This document shows, piece after piece, positions 35,038 to 44,621 of a stretch of 64,000 nucleotides of DNA. This DNA is from Sediminicola sp035798135 (GTDB taxonomy: Bacteria; Bacteroidota; Bacteroidia; Flavobacteriales; Flavobacteriaceae): assembly GCA_035798135.1 (NCBI GenBank), contig JAPFBR010000006.1:62001-126000 (forward strand). Reading direction: 5' to 3'. Every line of letters begins with the position of its first letter. Within the stretch, counting starts at the first letter, position 1. A model generated the notes under the pieces. The model saw only the letters and a list, made by a program, of their open reading frames with translations, did not search any database and was not told the DNA's origin. Made by a program: the position numbers and the translations under genes.

Positions 35038-37339
35038 TAATTAGCTCAAATGAAGTTTTATTTCCCGTATCCGAATTTGTTCCAATAAAGAGGTCGAAAT
35101 CACCAGGCTCTGCCGTAAAATCCATTTGACGATTGTAAAAACGAAGGTCCTTGGAGGTAATGGTAAATTCCACAGTTTGCTCTTGGCCTGGCTCCAACAT
35201 AATTTTTTTGAATCCCTTTAGTTCCTTAACAGGACGTGTCACCGAACCTACCAAATCGCGGATATACAGCTGTACAATTTCCTCTCCTGCCACTGCGCCA
35301 TTATTTTTAATGGTAACAAATGCTTTTAACGATTCATTAAACCTGATCTTGGTTGTATTCAACGTTACTTTAGAGTATATAAAATCGGTGTAACTAAGTC
35401 CGTAACCAAAAGGGAACAATGGAGTATTGGGAGCATCAATATAATTAGATCTGTAATCTTGGTTTGGGCTATTTGGGTCTATTGGCCTTCCCGTATTCTT
35501 CATATTATAGTAAATTGGGATTTGGCCAATGTTTCTTGGAAAGGTTACCGGCAATTTTCCACTAGGGTTATGGATACCAAATAAATTATCAACAATAGCT
35601 GCCCCTCCCATTGTCCCTGGTTGCCACGCTTCCAAAATAGCATCCACTGTTTTGGCTTCATATTCCAAGGTGAGGGGCCTACCGTTCATCAATACTAAAA
35701 TAATTGGTTTCCCCGTTTTTTTAATTTCGGCAATCAATTCTTTTTGAACTCCTGGCAGATCTATATTTGTCCTACTGGCAGCTTCCCCACTCATGTGTTC
35801 GCTTTCCCCAAGCACCATTACTACAACATCGGATTGACTGGCAGCTTCAAGAGCTGCTTGGAATCCTTCTTTAGAATCAGAATCTATCTCACATCCCTTG
35901 GCATACTGGATATTGTCCAAAATGCCCATATTTTCCAACCCCTCATAAACACTGATTGCCTTGCCCTGTCTATCCCCTTCTGCTGCCCAAGATCCCAAAA
36001 TATGGGCCTCGTCTTTTGCCAATGGTCCAACAAGTGCAATTTTTGCGTTCTTTTTTAGTGGTAAGGTCCTATTTTCATTCTTCAACAATACCATTGACTT
36101 TGTGGCCGCTTCTTTCGCAACAGCCATATATTCAGCTTTGTATATTGTTTCTTCTTCCCTGACCTCATTACTATATCTATATGGATCCTCAAATAGGCCC
36201 AATCTGTATTTCATTGACAATATCTTTCTTGCGGCTTCATTAATTCGCTCCACCGATACTTTTTCTTCCGCAACTAGTGGTTTTAAGTGGTTCAAAAATA
36301 TTCCCCCTTGCATATCCATATCCACTCCTGCATTTATTGCCTGTTCCCCTGCATGCTTCTCATCCTTGGAAAATCCATGGGGAACCATTTCATTGATAGA
36401 GGTATAATCTGTTACCACAAATCCATCAAACTCCCATTCTCCACGCAATACATCATCCAGTAAAAAATCGTTTCCAGAAGACGGTATACCGGAAATTTCA
36501 TTGAAGGAGGTCATAAAAGTTGCCACACCTGCTTCTGTGGCTGCTATAAATGGTGGTAAATACGTATCTCTTAGCTCGCGTTCAGACATGTCCACACTGT
36601 GGTAGTCCCTCCCCGCTAGAGCTGCCCCATAGGCTGCATAGTGTTTTACACAGGCAAGAACCGTATTCACATCGGCAAGGTCTTTGCCTTGAAATCCTTT
36701 GACCCGGGCTTTTGCGATGGCACTGCCCAGAAAAACATCCTCGCCAGCCCCTTCAGAGATCCTTCCCCAACGCGGGTCACGTGCTATGTCCACCATTGGG
36801 GCATAGGTCCAGTGCAAGCCAGATGCCGCTGCCTCTGCTGCAGCTATCCCAGCTGTTTTTTCCATGATGTCCAAATCCCATGAAGCCGCTTCTCCCAAAG
36901 GAATTGGAAATATGGTCTTATACCCATGAATAACATCAAAACCAAAAAGAAGTGGTATGCCCAACCTCGTATTCTCGACAGCAATTTTTTGCATTTCCCT
37001 CGTATATTTTGCGGATTTTGCATTAAAAAGTGCCCCAACCATTCCCTTTTTTAAATAATCAGTATAATTCTTGTCCAGAGTAGGTCCGGTTACTGTCCAA
37101 CCACTGGAATAAAGTACGGTCTGTCCAATTTTCTCTTCCAAGGTCATTATGGAAAGTAATGAGTCTACTTTTTTCTGTATAAGACTTTCTTTTGATCCCC
37201 ATGCAGAATAATCAATGTCCACTTTTGGAAGCATTTTAGCGGACTCCTCTCCCTTCACTTGGGATTGGATGGTGGATGAGAATAAGATGGCACAGAAAAA
37301 GAGTTTTACAATTTGTTTAGTAAGAATGATCTTGTTCAT
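35033..37339 (-). CDS. GH3 beta-glucosidase, exported
   Basis: A 768-residue GH3 enzyme, BglX-like in size and domain order: signal peptide (to about SQ, residue 27); (beta/alpha)8 domain with the catalytic nucleophile D311 in DGFVVTDYTS; second alpha/beta domain with LGESEHMSGEAASR, which supplies the acid/base Glu; and a C-terminal fibronectin-III-like domain (AGEEIVQLYIRD). It removes terminal beta-glucose (or related sugars) from oligosaccharides in the periplasm. It is the last gene of the large minus-strand PUL, 23 bp after GH2. With the GH144-like genes it could process beta-1,2-linked glucose, as in known beta-1,2-glucan loci, but GH3 specificity cannot be set from motifs. Confidence 0.94.
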   Translation of the reverse strand: MNKIILTKQIVKLFFCAILFSSTIQSQVKGEESAKMLPKVDIDYSAWGSKESLIQKKVDSLLSIMTLEEKIGQTVLYSSGWTVTGPTLDKNYTDYLKKGMVGALFNAKSAKYTREMQKIAVENTRLGIPLLFGFDVIHGYKTIFPIPLGEAASWDLDIMEKTAGIAAAEAAASGLHWTYAPMVDIARDPRWGRISEGAGEDVFLGSAIAKARVKGFQGKDLADVNTVLACVKHYAAYGAALAGRDYHSVDMSERELRDTYLPPFIAATEAGVATFMTSFNEISGIPSSGNDFLLDDVLRGEWEFDGFVVTDYTSINEMVPHGFSKDEKHAGEQAINAGVDMDMQGGIFLNHLKPLVAEEKVSVERINEAARKILSMKYRLGLFEDPYRYSNEVREEETIYKAEYMAVAKEAATKSMVLLKNENRTLPLKKNAKIALVGPLAKDEAHILGSWAAEGDRQGKAISVYEGLENMGILDNIQYAKGCEIDSDSKEGFQAALEAASQSDVVVMVLGESEHMSGEAASRTNIDLPGVQKELIAEIKKTGKPIILVLMNGRPLTLEYEAKTVDAILEAWQPGTMGGAAIVDNLFGIHNPSGKLPVTFPRNIGQIPIYYNMKNTGRPIDPNSPNQDYRSNYIDAPNTPLFPFGYGLSYTDFIYSKVTLNTTKIRFNESLKAFVTIKNNGAVAGEEIVQLYIRDLVGSVTRPVKELKGFKKIMLEPGQEQTVEFTITSKDLRFYNRQMDFTAEPGDFDLFIGTNSDTGNKTSFELIK

Positions 37340-37362
37340 TAGGTTTGTTAGTTTAATATCTG

Positions 37363-39891
37363 TTATTTAATTTTTTCAATTGAAAGGCCATTCAAGGCAA
37401 AGGATGTACTGCTCTTATTTGTAATCAATATAGTTTCATTGGTCACCTTTATCATTTTGGTATAAACTGAGTTTTCCAACAGTGGCATATTGGTTAAATG
37501 GACTTCATATTCATTGTTGATTAGTAATGTCAGATTCGAATTCGAAACTCCATTTGCTGCCCTATCCATTTTAAGTTCATAGGAAAGTGCCTTTTGAGGT
37601 TTTAAATTTGTAGCTAAAAAATCAATCTGGTAAGTGCCGTTAGGTACTTTTAATTCAATTTGTTCCAAACCGGAAAGTGAGGATTGAAAGATGGGGTCAC
37701 TAATAGTTTTTTTGATATTGGCAGCTGTTTTAGAAATAGCGGGCAAACCTTGTATCCTAAAATATTTTTGGGATGTAGTAATAGGAATCCATAATTTTTG
37801 ATTTGATTCTTTAAAATAGGCTTCCGTACCAAGATTAAAGGCTAGATAGTCACCTTTCACTAGGATTTTCGGGGTTTTCCATACCACGGTCATCGTATCC
37901 TTAAGTTTGCCATCCAAGGAGGTTGCTTCAAGCAAATTATCACCCGGAATTAACTTAACGTCATACGCCGCTATTCCATTTTTAGGCACCTTCTTCCCCA
38001 GTTCCTTTCCATTTATCTTTAGTAGTACCTCCACATTACCCATTACTCTAGAAACATGAGTGGAGTCTGGTTGAACAAGCAGCGGAAAATCCCGGAATAT
38101 TTTCAAAAACCCTTCTTCTGGTTTCATCATGGTCCGGTACCAATAATAAATATTCTTAGGGGTCCTATTAAAATTGACCAAACCTTTCTGATTCACATGA
38201 GGTTGGGGATCGCCACGAAATTCCGATCCAAAATCAGCATAATTCCATGCGGTCATACCAATCATAAAGGATCGATCATGTATTTGATTCCAGTACCCTT
38301 GATGATAAAGCAATTGGTACTCCTCCGAAAAATCATATTTTAATGGGTCCAAGCTATGAATTCGATCATCTGTTCCAACCCCGTACTCGGAGAGAATTAA
38401 CGGTTTATCTGGATATAAACTATGCTCATCATCCAAAAAAGCACCTAAATCCTCAGGCATACCCAAATACCATCCGTAATAGAGATTCCAACCAATAACC
38501 ATGGAAAGATCAGAAATGCCTGTGACGTTATAAATTGGATCCCCATGTAGTGCCATCACCGTAACATGCCTAGGAGCTAGCCTTCTAGTGAGTATTTCCA
38601 GTTCCTGTGCCAGTTCCATCGTATTCGCAATGATTTGATCCGCTTCCTTTTTTTCTGGTTTATCAAAAACCATCCTTAGGAATATTTCATTCATATACCC
38701 CAAAAACACTAAAGAAGGATGGTTGTAGTTTTGGGCGATATGTTCTTGTTGCATTCGTAAAGATGTAGCTTTGAACTCCATATAATCCTTATTGGAAGGA
38801 ACCTTGTTAACCACTGGGATTTCTGACCATAGGATAAGTCCAAGACTATCTGCTGCGCGATATATTTCCTTTACTTGGGGATAATGGGCCAATCGTAAAA
38901 AATTACTGCCCATCTCCTTGATCTTTATCAAATCTTGTACTTGAATATCTGAGTCCACGGCATTTCCCAAGGTCTCCAAATCTTGGTGCCTATTGACACC
39001 TGACAGCTTTAATTTCTCTCCATTAATCAGAAAACCATCGGTTGATATGGAAATTGTGCGAAAGCCGATATGGTGGGAATAGGAATCCATTAACTTTCCT
39101 CGGTCATCGTAAAGTTTCAATACAACCTGGTATACATATGGATGATTGGGCGACCATAATTCTGGAGTTCGAATATTTAACTCCCAGTCTATTAATGTAT
39201 CAGATTGACTCACTTTAAGCTCCCTAACATCAGTAAGCGGACGATCTAATTTGTTGTTGGTTGAAATATTGGTCGCCAGGGAAAAGGTTTTACTGGGAGA
39301 ATTACTATTTGTTACCTTTACTGTAAAGGAAATTTTTCCTTCCTTATTAGCTGTAATTACGGGGTCTATCTTGACCACGTCAGCCCCATAATTCTTTGAA
39401 AAGAAAAGTGAATTTTCAATTTCCAAAAATACCTTGCGATATAAACCCCCATAAAACGTAAAATCCGCGTCCAAGGGTGGAATTGTCCCATCATGGGCAT
39501 TGGTTACAATTACCTTAATTATGTTTTTCCCTTTAGTTAATGCGGCAGAAATATCGAAATTAAAAGCCGTATAACCGCCTTTATGCTCCCCCACTTTAGT
39601 CCCATTCACATAAAGTTCCATTTTTTGATTGGCCCCCTCGAAGTGCAAAAAATATACTTTAGATAGATCTTCTATATTTATATTCTTTTTGTAAACCCCA
39701 TCACCTCTATAATAGCCCGGCACATCGTCAAAGGCATCCTCTGCATTCCATGTATGGGGCAAGGTAACCAAGGAATCCATTGAACTGGCGCCACCTATAG
39801 AAAAGGTCCATTCCTTCAGCTCTACCTGTTGGGCAAAGACAAACTGGGATGCAAAAAACAATATGTAAATGCAGTTTTTTATCTTAGACAT
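37363..39891 (-). CDS. GH2 family beta-glycosidase, exported
   Basis: An 842-residue GH2 enzyme. Signal peptide (cleavage FVFAQ, near residue 20); jelly-roll sugar-binding domain with WNAEDAF and YRGDGVYKK; Ig-like domain; TIM barrel with GVNRHQD near residue 298; acid/base E402 in GYMNEI and nucleophile E502 in LSEYG; then C-terminal beta domains to 842. The motif set is that of beta-galactosidase/beta-glucuronidase-like GH2. It probably cleaves an exo beta-galactosyl, glucuronyl or similar linkage in the periplasm; the choice cannot be made here. It belongs to the PUL, between the sulfatase and GH3. A possible internal -7 element lies at 39973-39980. Confidence 0.92.
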   Translation of the reverse strand: MSKIKNCIYILFFASQFVFAQQVELKEWTFSIGGASSMDSLVTLPHTWNAEDAFDDVPGYYRGDGVYKKNINIEDLSKVYFLHFEGANQKMELYVNGTKVGEHKGGYTAFNFDISAALTKGKNIIKVIVTNAHDGTIPPLDADFTFYGGLYRKVFLEIENSLFFSKNYGADVVKIDPVITANKEGKISFTVKVTNSNSPSKTFSLATNISTNNKLDRPLTDVRELKVSQSDTLIDWELNIRTPELWSPNHPYVYQVVLKLYDDRGKLMDSYSHHIGFRTISISTDGFLINGEKLKLSGVNRHQDLETLGNAVDSDIQVQDLIKIKEMGSNFLRLAHYPQVKEIYRAADSLGLILWSEIPVVNKVPSNKDYMEFKATSLRMQQEHIAQNYNHPSLVFLGYMNEIFLRMVFDKPEKKEADQIIANTMELAQELEILTRRLAPRHVTVMALHGDPIYNVTGISDLSMVIGWNLYYGWYLGMPEDLGAFLDDEHSLYPDKPLILSEYGVGTDDRIHSLDPLKYDFSEEYQLLYHQGYWNQIHDRSFMIGMTAWNYADFGSEFRGDPQPHVNQKGLVNFNRTPKNIYYWYRTMMKPEEGFLKIFRDFPLLVQPDSTHVSRVMGNVEVLLKINGKELGKKVPKNGIAAYDVKLIPGDNLLEATSLDGKLKDTMTVVWKTPKILVKGDYLAFNLGTEAYFKESNQKLWIPITTSQKYFRIQGLPAISKTAANIKKTISDPIFQSSLSGLEQIELKVPNGTYQIDFLATNLKPQKALSYELKMDRAANGVSNSNLTLLINNEYEVHLTNMPLLENSVYTKMIKVTNETILITNKSSTSFALNGLSIEKIK

Positions 39892-39972
39892 TCGTATTAG
39901 TTCGGTGTGTTGTTTCTATTGTGCACTATGTTATAAATCCGGGAACATTGCGGCATACAAATAATGTATACC

Positions 39973-39980
39973 CAAAGCTA
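39973..39980 (-). promoter_or_regulatory. Candidate internal -7 element before GH2
   Basis: TAGCTTTG on the minus strand fits TAnnTTTG, in the 137-bp gap between the sulfatase and GH2 genes; no correctly spaced TTG. Confidence 0.25.
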
Positions 39981-40028
39981 CTCAATGGATAAAATCGTAT
40001 CTATACGCAGATACCAACCAACAAAAGA

Positions 40029-41702
40029 TCAATTGTTGCCTCTCAACCTTTTAAATTGCTTATAGGCATTCTCAATCTTCTCTTTCGGTGCCTTTTCAAA
40101 TTCCTTCTCCGTTACCTTATATTTATTCTGAACACTGTCCAATTTCTGGTGCATATGTTGAACAACAGTCGCATAGTGCTCGTCATTTATGGCGTTATAG
40201 GCTTCTTTCGGATCCTTTTCAAGGTCATAGAATTCCCATGCATCTATATCGTCATAAAAATGCATCAATTTGTACCGTGTTGTTCTTATTCCATAGTGTT
40301 TTTTCACCATATGGAACGCAGGATAATCATAGTAATGATAGTAGACCACGTCCCTGAAATCATCTTCTTTTTGAGTGCCATTCAACAACCCTTTAAACGA
40401 TTCTCCCTGCATATTGTAGTTCTCGTTCAACCCACCAGCCAGATCCAAAATTGTAGGTGCAAAGTCCAAATTTTGCACCATGGCATTTATGGTTGAACCG
40501 GACTTTATGACTCCTGGCAATTGCATGAGCAAAGGCATGCGTAATGACTCTTCATACATAAAACGTTTATCGAACCATCCTTGTTCCCCAAGATAAAAAC
40601 CCTGATCGGAAGTGTAAATCACCAAGGTGTTTTTGGCAAGGCCTGTTCGTTCCAAATAATCCAATATTTCCCCTACTCCCTCATCAATGGCAGCCACAGT
40701 TGACAAATAATCCTGTAAATAACGTTGTCCCTTCCATTCCGCCAATTCCCTGCCCGATAGATTGGCCGTGTGCATTGCGTCATTTTTTGGTCTGTAGGCG
40801 TTATCCCAAATATTACGTTGCTCAGAGGTCATGCGGTCAAAATCGGTTTTCCAAGGATTATGAGCCAGTTCATTGGAGCCCAAACCAACCGACATTTTAA
40901 GGTCATGACCTTCATACATATCCTTGTAAATGGTCTGTTGTTGTTCTTTGGCCGCTTGTTGGCCGATATGCTCAGAAAAATAACTGTCCGGGAGTGGGAA
41001 AGTGACCGTGTCGTATTTGTTTAAATGGCGAGGTGCGGGCATCCAGTTCCGGTGGGGAGCCTTGTGATGTACCATCATAAAAAAGGGCTTTTTATCACTC
41101 CTTTTGTTGGTAAGCCAATCTATGGCATATTCTGTGGTAATATCAGTTGCATAACCTTCAATGGTAGTTGTATCCAAGGAAATGGCTTTTCCTTGTTCAT
41201 CTTTTTCTTTGGCATGAATAAATTGCGGGTTATAGTAATTTCCTTGATCGTTCAGAATATTCCAATAATCAAAACCTTGTGGGGAACCATCCAAATGCCA
41301 TTTACCGATCATGGCTGTAGCATAACCCAACTTTTGTAGCTTTTTCGGCAGGGTGGATTGCTTTCCGTCAAAGACTTCTCCATTCTGTCTAAATCCATTG
41401 ATATGACTATGGTTTCCGGTGAGAATAACCGCCCTGCTAGGGCCACAAATGGCATTGGTGCAAAAACTATTTTTAAATAAAACTCCGTTTTTGGCGAGTC
41501 GATCAATATTTGGCGTAGGGGCCAAGGCTCCCAATTCATGTCCATAGGCACTTATTGCCTGTGCGGCATGATCATCTGCCATGATAAAAATAATATTGGG
41601 TCTATTTTGATTGGTCGCCGCTTTTTGTTTCACATTTGGACCAACACTTTTACATCCGATAATGGTGAATAGCAATACTAGTAAAATGAAACTATTTTTC
41701 AT
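40029..41702 (-). CDS. Formylglycine-type sulfatase lipoprotein (family S1)
   Basis: A 557-residue type I sulfatase. Lipoprotein signal (TIIGC, C17); metal-binding MADDHAAQ near residue 41; the sulfatase signature C86-x-PSR in ICGPSR, whose cysteine must become formylglycine; KWHLDG near 146; and a late DQGFYLGEQGWFDKR. The overall pattern and length resemble the N-acetylglucosamine-6-sulfatase-like S1 subfamilies and bacterial polysaccharide sulfatases. It should remove sulfate esters from the PUL's glycan in the periplasm or at the surface. A maturase (anSME) is needed from elsewhere; none is in the window. The subfamily and sulfate position are not determinable here. Confidence 0.93.
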   Translation of the reverse strand: MKNSFILLVLLFTIIGCKSVGPNVKQKAATNQNRPNIIFIMADDHAAQAISAYGHELGALAPTPNIDRLAKNGVLFKNSFCTNAICGPSRAVILTGNHSHINGFRQNGEVFDGKQSTLPKKLQKLGYATAMIGKWHLDGSPQGFDYWNILNDQGNYYNPQFIHAKEKDEQGKAISLDTTTIEGYATDITTEYAIDWLTNKRSDKKPFFMMVHHKAPHRNWMPAPRHLNKYDTVTFPLPDSYFSEHIGQQAAKEQQQTIYKDMYEGHDLKMSVGLGSNELAHNPWKTDFDRMTSEQRNIWDNAYRPKNDAMHTANLSGRELAEWKGQRYLQDYLSTVAAIDEGVGEILDYLERTGLAKNTLVIYTSDQGFYLGEQGWFDKRFMYEESLRMPLLMQLPGVIKSGSTINAMVQNLDFAPTILDLAGGLNENYNMQGESFKGLLNGTQKEDDFRDVVYYHYYDYPAFHMVKKHYGIRTTRYKLMHFYDDIDAWEFYDLEKDPKEAYNAINDEHYATVVQHMHQKLDSVQNKYKVTEKEFEKAPKEKIENAYKQFKRLRGNN

Positions 41703-41774
41703 TATTCTTGTCTTATGGTCAATTTGTAATTTACTTTGAGTACATAATCAAATTCAGCAAATTCTCCACTGTCG

Positions 41775-42581
41775 TTATTTTTGGATATTCTCATTCCTCC
41801 GCTTAGAAAAGAGCCACGATAAAAACTCTGGCTCATTAAATGCCGGGTCCCAACTATTATGATTGGCCGTATCGTACAATGAAAATTTTGGTGTTCCGCC
41901 TTTTTCTATAATTTCTTCAATCATATGAATAGAAAAAACAGGGGAAACCACATCATCTTTGGCACCATGGAAGGCCCAGATTGGTACATTACTGGCATAG
42001 TTGGACACACTTTTGGGATTTCCCCCTCCACAAATTGGCATAGCTGCTGCAAAGAGATTTGGTCTTCTTGCAAGAATCTCAAAGGTTCCCATGCCTCCCA
42101 TGGACAGCCCAACCACATATATTTGATCTTTTTTTATAAATGGCTTACCCACCATAGCATCCAAATAATTTAATAACAAATCCATGGCTTTGGTTGGGGT
42201 GCCCTCTTTTTTAAACCTAAATTTCTTTACCCCAGAACGACTCCGATCTACTTTAACGTTAGACCAATAATCATTTTTGGGACATTGTGGAAAAATAATA
42301 ATGGCCGGGTAGTCATTCCTATTGCCAACATCTGTAAATAACGAGCTGCCGTGTGTTAATTGACTTGTATTATCATGACCCCTTTCCCCTGCCCCATGTA
42401 AAAAAAGAACTACAGGGTATTCTTTGGTAGCATCAAAATTTTCAGGCCACATAATGCGGTAACGTAAGGTGTCTTGTTGATCTATGAAAATACCCTTTTC
42501 ATACAAGGAAGGTACCTGTGCCACCGCAAAAAATGGAGCCATGAGAATTAAAAAAACTACTAAACTATCTTTGTATTTCAT
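41775..42581 (-). CDS. Exported alpha/beta hydrolase esterase (CE1-like)
   Basis: A 268-residue secreted alpha/beta hydrolase: signal peptide (cleavage AVAQ, residue 22); LFLHGAGERG near residue 59; nucleophile S160 in VVGLSMGG; Asp near 209-210 in HGAKDDVV; His 241 in ANHNSWD. It is a paralogue of the lipoprotein esterase at 33013-33735. It probably removes acyl groups (acetyl, feruloyl or similar) from the glycan; prolyl-oligopeptidase-type activity is less likely given its small size. It lies between the GH43 and sulfatase genes of the PUL, with gaps of 66 and 72 bp. Confidence 0.82.
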   Translation of the reverse strand: MKYKDSLVVFLILMAPFFAVAQVPSLYEKGIFIDQQDTLRYRIMWPENFDATKEYPVVLFLHGAGERGHDNTSQLTHGSSLFTDVGNRNDYPAIIIFPQCPKNDYWSNVKVDRSRSGVKKFRFKKEGTPTKAMDLLLNYLDAMVGKPFIKKDQIYVVGLSMGGMGTFEILARRPNLFAAAMPICGGGNPKSVSNYASNVPIWAFHGAKDDVVSPVFSIHMIEEIIEKGGTPKFSLYDTANHNSWDPAFNEPEFLSWLFSKRRNENIQK

Positions 42582-42647
42582 TGTAAATTTTTATTCAAAT
42601 TCCTGCTAAAACGAACAGATGTTAATGAGGTAAACCACAAGATTTCA

Positions 42648-44429
42648 CTACTTCACAAAAATGGTTGGCGTTCTTTCTGAGATACCATTGTTGTTAAAGG
42701 CTTCTATCTGGAAATAATAGGAATCAGTCCTGTCCATTCCCGTAAAAAAGTAATCATTTTGACCGTAAACCATTATACTTCCGTACAATTTGTCCTTTTC
42801 CTTCCCAAAATAGATAACATAACCATCCGCATTTGGGTTTTGCTGCCATTTTAACCACGCACTCCTTCTTTCTCCGTCTTTATTTGGATCGGCCCTTAAA
42901 CCAATAAACCTTTCAACGCTTTCCGGTTTTTGTGTAGTACCTTTTCCAAAAATTCTAAACCCGCTAATAGCAAACTTACCCGTAGGCATTGCTATATTCT
43001 CTAATTTAAGATATCTCGCTTTCTTAGGTTTGGCCAATTCAATATAATCATGGGGAACATCGGTTATATTCTTGCTCTTATCCACTATTGTCTTCCAGTT
43101 TTTTCCGTCTATTGAACTATAGATTTTATAACGATGAAATTTGCCCATGGTTTTACCCATAAATTTCACATCCTGATCGGCATAATTGATTTGGATGGCG
43201 TTGATCGTTGAGATTTCCCCCAAATCTGATTGAATCCATTCCCCTTTGTTACCGGTCTTTGCAGACCAATAGGTTTTCATATTCTCATCAACGCTATAAT
43301 TTGGTTGGTATCCACCTAGTGTTGAAGAAACTTGAATGGGTTTGTTATAATTTAAAAGCATCCAGCCAGCAAATAGCCCTTTTAAATGATCGGCATTATT
43401 TTGTGGCAAAAAGGTGGGATAGTCCCCATAGGCCGTATTGGAATACAAAATTCCATCCTTATCAAAACCAGCTGGCCAGATTCCTAATCTGCGCTCAAAA
43501 TTATTTTTAACCCCTAAAATAAGGGTTGAAGTATGCCACCAATTTCCAAAATTATCTTGATAAGTAGCACCATGACCAGATCCTCTGGCGAACCCACCTG
43601 GCTTATATGAAAACGGATTATGGGATTGATATTGAAAACCTTCAAGAGGATTGTCACTTACATAAACCCCATCTGCATATCCACTGAATTCTGTTGCCGG
43701 AGCACCATACTGCAAGTAATATTTGTCGTTGTACTTGGTCACAGATGCCCCTTCCATAAATGGCTTTAAAAACGTATTATCATTATACTCTCCAAACCTT
43801 TCCCAACCATGGTCTTCTGGTTTTAAGGATATTAATGGTTTTACATAACCATCTGACTGCAAGGTCTTGGTATTCAATTCTGTACCCAATAAAGGAAATT
43901 CATTGCTCGATCCCCAATACAAAAAGAGTTTGTCCTTTTCCTTATCAAAGTAAAATGCCGGATCCCAAGCGCCAACTTTTAAAGTGTCGGTTGCTATGCT
44001 CCATTCGTCAATGGTAGGGTTTCCGCTTTTCCATATTGGAAAGTCTTTTTGGTGGGTAGAACCATGCACATATAACGTATCCTTCATGACAAATACTCCG
44101 GGTGCATTTAGATCGTGAATGTATTTATCACCCAATAAAAATTTTCTATAGACAAACTTCCAATCTAGCATGTTATCACTCCACCAGTACCCCTCCTGAT
44201 TTGTTGAAAATAAAAAGTATTTGTTCCTGAAATTTACAATAACTGGATCCGCAGTTGCCCTATGCTTTCCTTCTTGGGAAAACGATTCAAAAGGGGTGTA
44301 CCCGTAATCTATGTTAATGGGGTTGCAAAAGGTTTTTTGTGTACTGGATTGTGCATTTAATTTTCCGGAGAAAACAAACACCAAATACAAATAGGGTATC
44401 AATTTGAATACATTAATTAATTTTCTCAT
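42648..44429 (-). CDS. GH43 glycosidase with F5/8-type C domain
   Basis: A 593-residue exported enzyme. Signal peptide (cleavage near LNAQ, residue 27); five-bladed GH43 propeller over about residues 32-360 with the three acidic residues D61 (TADPVIV), D156 (AWDPAFY) and E226 (FMEGASV); then an F5/8 type C/CBM32-like domain (about 365-490, with YWSAKTGNKGEWIQSDLG) and a final fibronectin-like domain. GH43 covers arabinofuranosidases, xylosidases and exo-galactanases; the galactose-binding-like domain fits a galactan or side-chain role. Specificity unresolved. Second half of the PUL; a 192-bp gap precedes it. Confidence 0.9.
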   Translation of the reverse strand: MRKLINVFKLIPYLYLVFVFSGKLNAQSSTQKTFCNPINIDYGYTPFESFSQEGKHRATADPVIVNFRNKYFLFSTNQEGYWWSDNMLDWKFVYRKFLLGDKYIHDLNAPGVFVMKDTLYVHGSTHQKDFPIWKSGNPTIDEWSIATDTLKVGAWDPAFYFDKEKDKLFLYWGSSNEFPLLGTELNTKTLQSDGYVKPLISLKPEDHGWERFGEYNDNTFLKPFMEGASVTKYNDKYYLQYGAPATEFSGYADGVYVSDNPLEGFQYQSHNPFSYKPGGFARGSGHGATYQDNFGNWWHTSTLILGVKNNFERRLGIWPAGFDKDGILYSNTAYGDYPTFLPQNNADHLKGLFAGWMLLNYNKPIQVSSTLGGYQPNYSVDENMKTYWSAKTGNKGEWIQSDLGEISTINAIQINYADQDVKFMGKTMGKFHRYKIYSSIDGKNWKTIVDKSKNITDVPHDYIELAKPKKARYLKLENIAMPTGKFAISGFRIFGKGTTQKPESVERFIGLRADPNKDGERRSAWLKWQQNPNADGYVIYFGKEKDKLYGSIMVYGQNDYFFTGMDRTDSYYFQIEAFNNNGISERTPTIFVK

Positions 44430-44621
44430 CTCACCTATGGATTTAAAAGCTATACTTATTTACTTGGCATATTGCCTTATATCGTGTTATTCATCTACAA
44501 TAACCAGCCTAGAAACAGGTGTTGTTCCTATTACTAAATATCAAAACGACGGTTATGATAGGTGCTTAATTTCATAGGACCACAATGGGATATTGATACC
44601 AAATTCAAATGGTCTTGTCCT
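44430..44621. other. 192-bp gap inside the PUL
   Basis: No ORF, no exact promoter element on the minus strand and no clear terminator; it marks a possible transcript boundary or processing region between the GH144-like and GH43 genes. Confidence 0.35.

Noticed and set aside
35961..36407. 148-residue ORF antisense to the GH3 gene
   Set aside because: Lies over a conserved part of GH3; no start signals or family match.
40056..40496. 146-residue hydrophobic-looking ORF antisense to the sulfatase
   Set aside because: Covers the conserved C-terminal part of the sulfatase; apparent hydrophobicity is an antisense effect.
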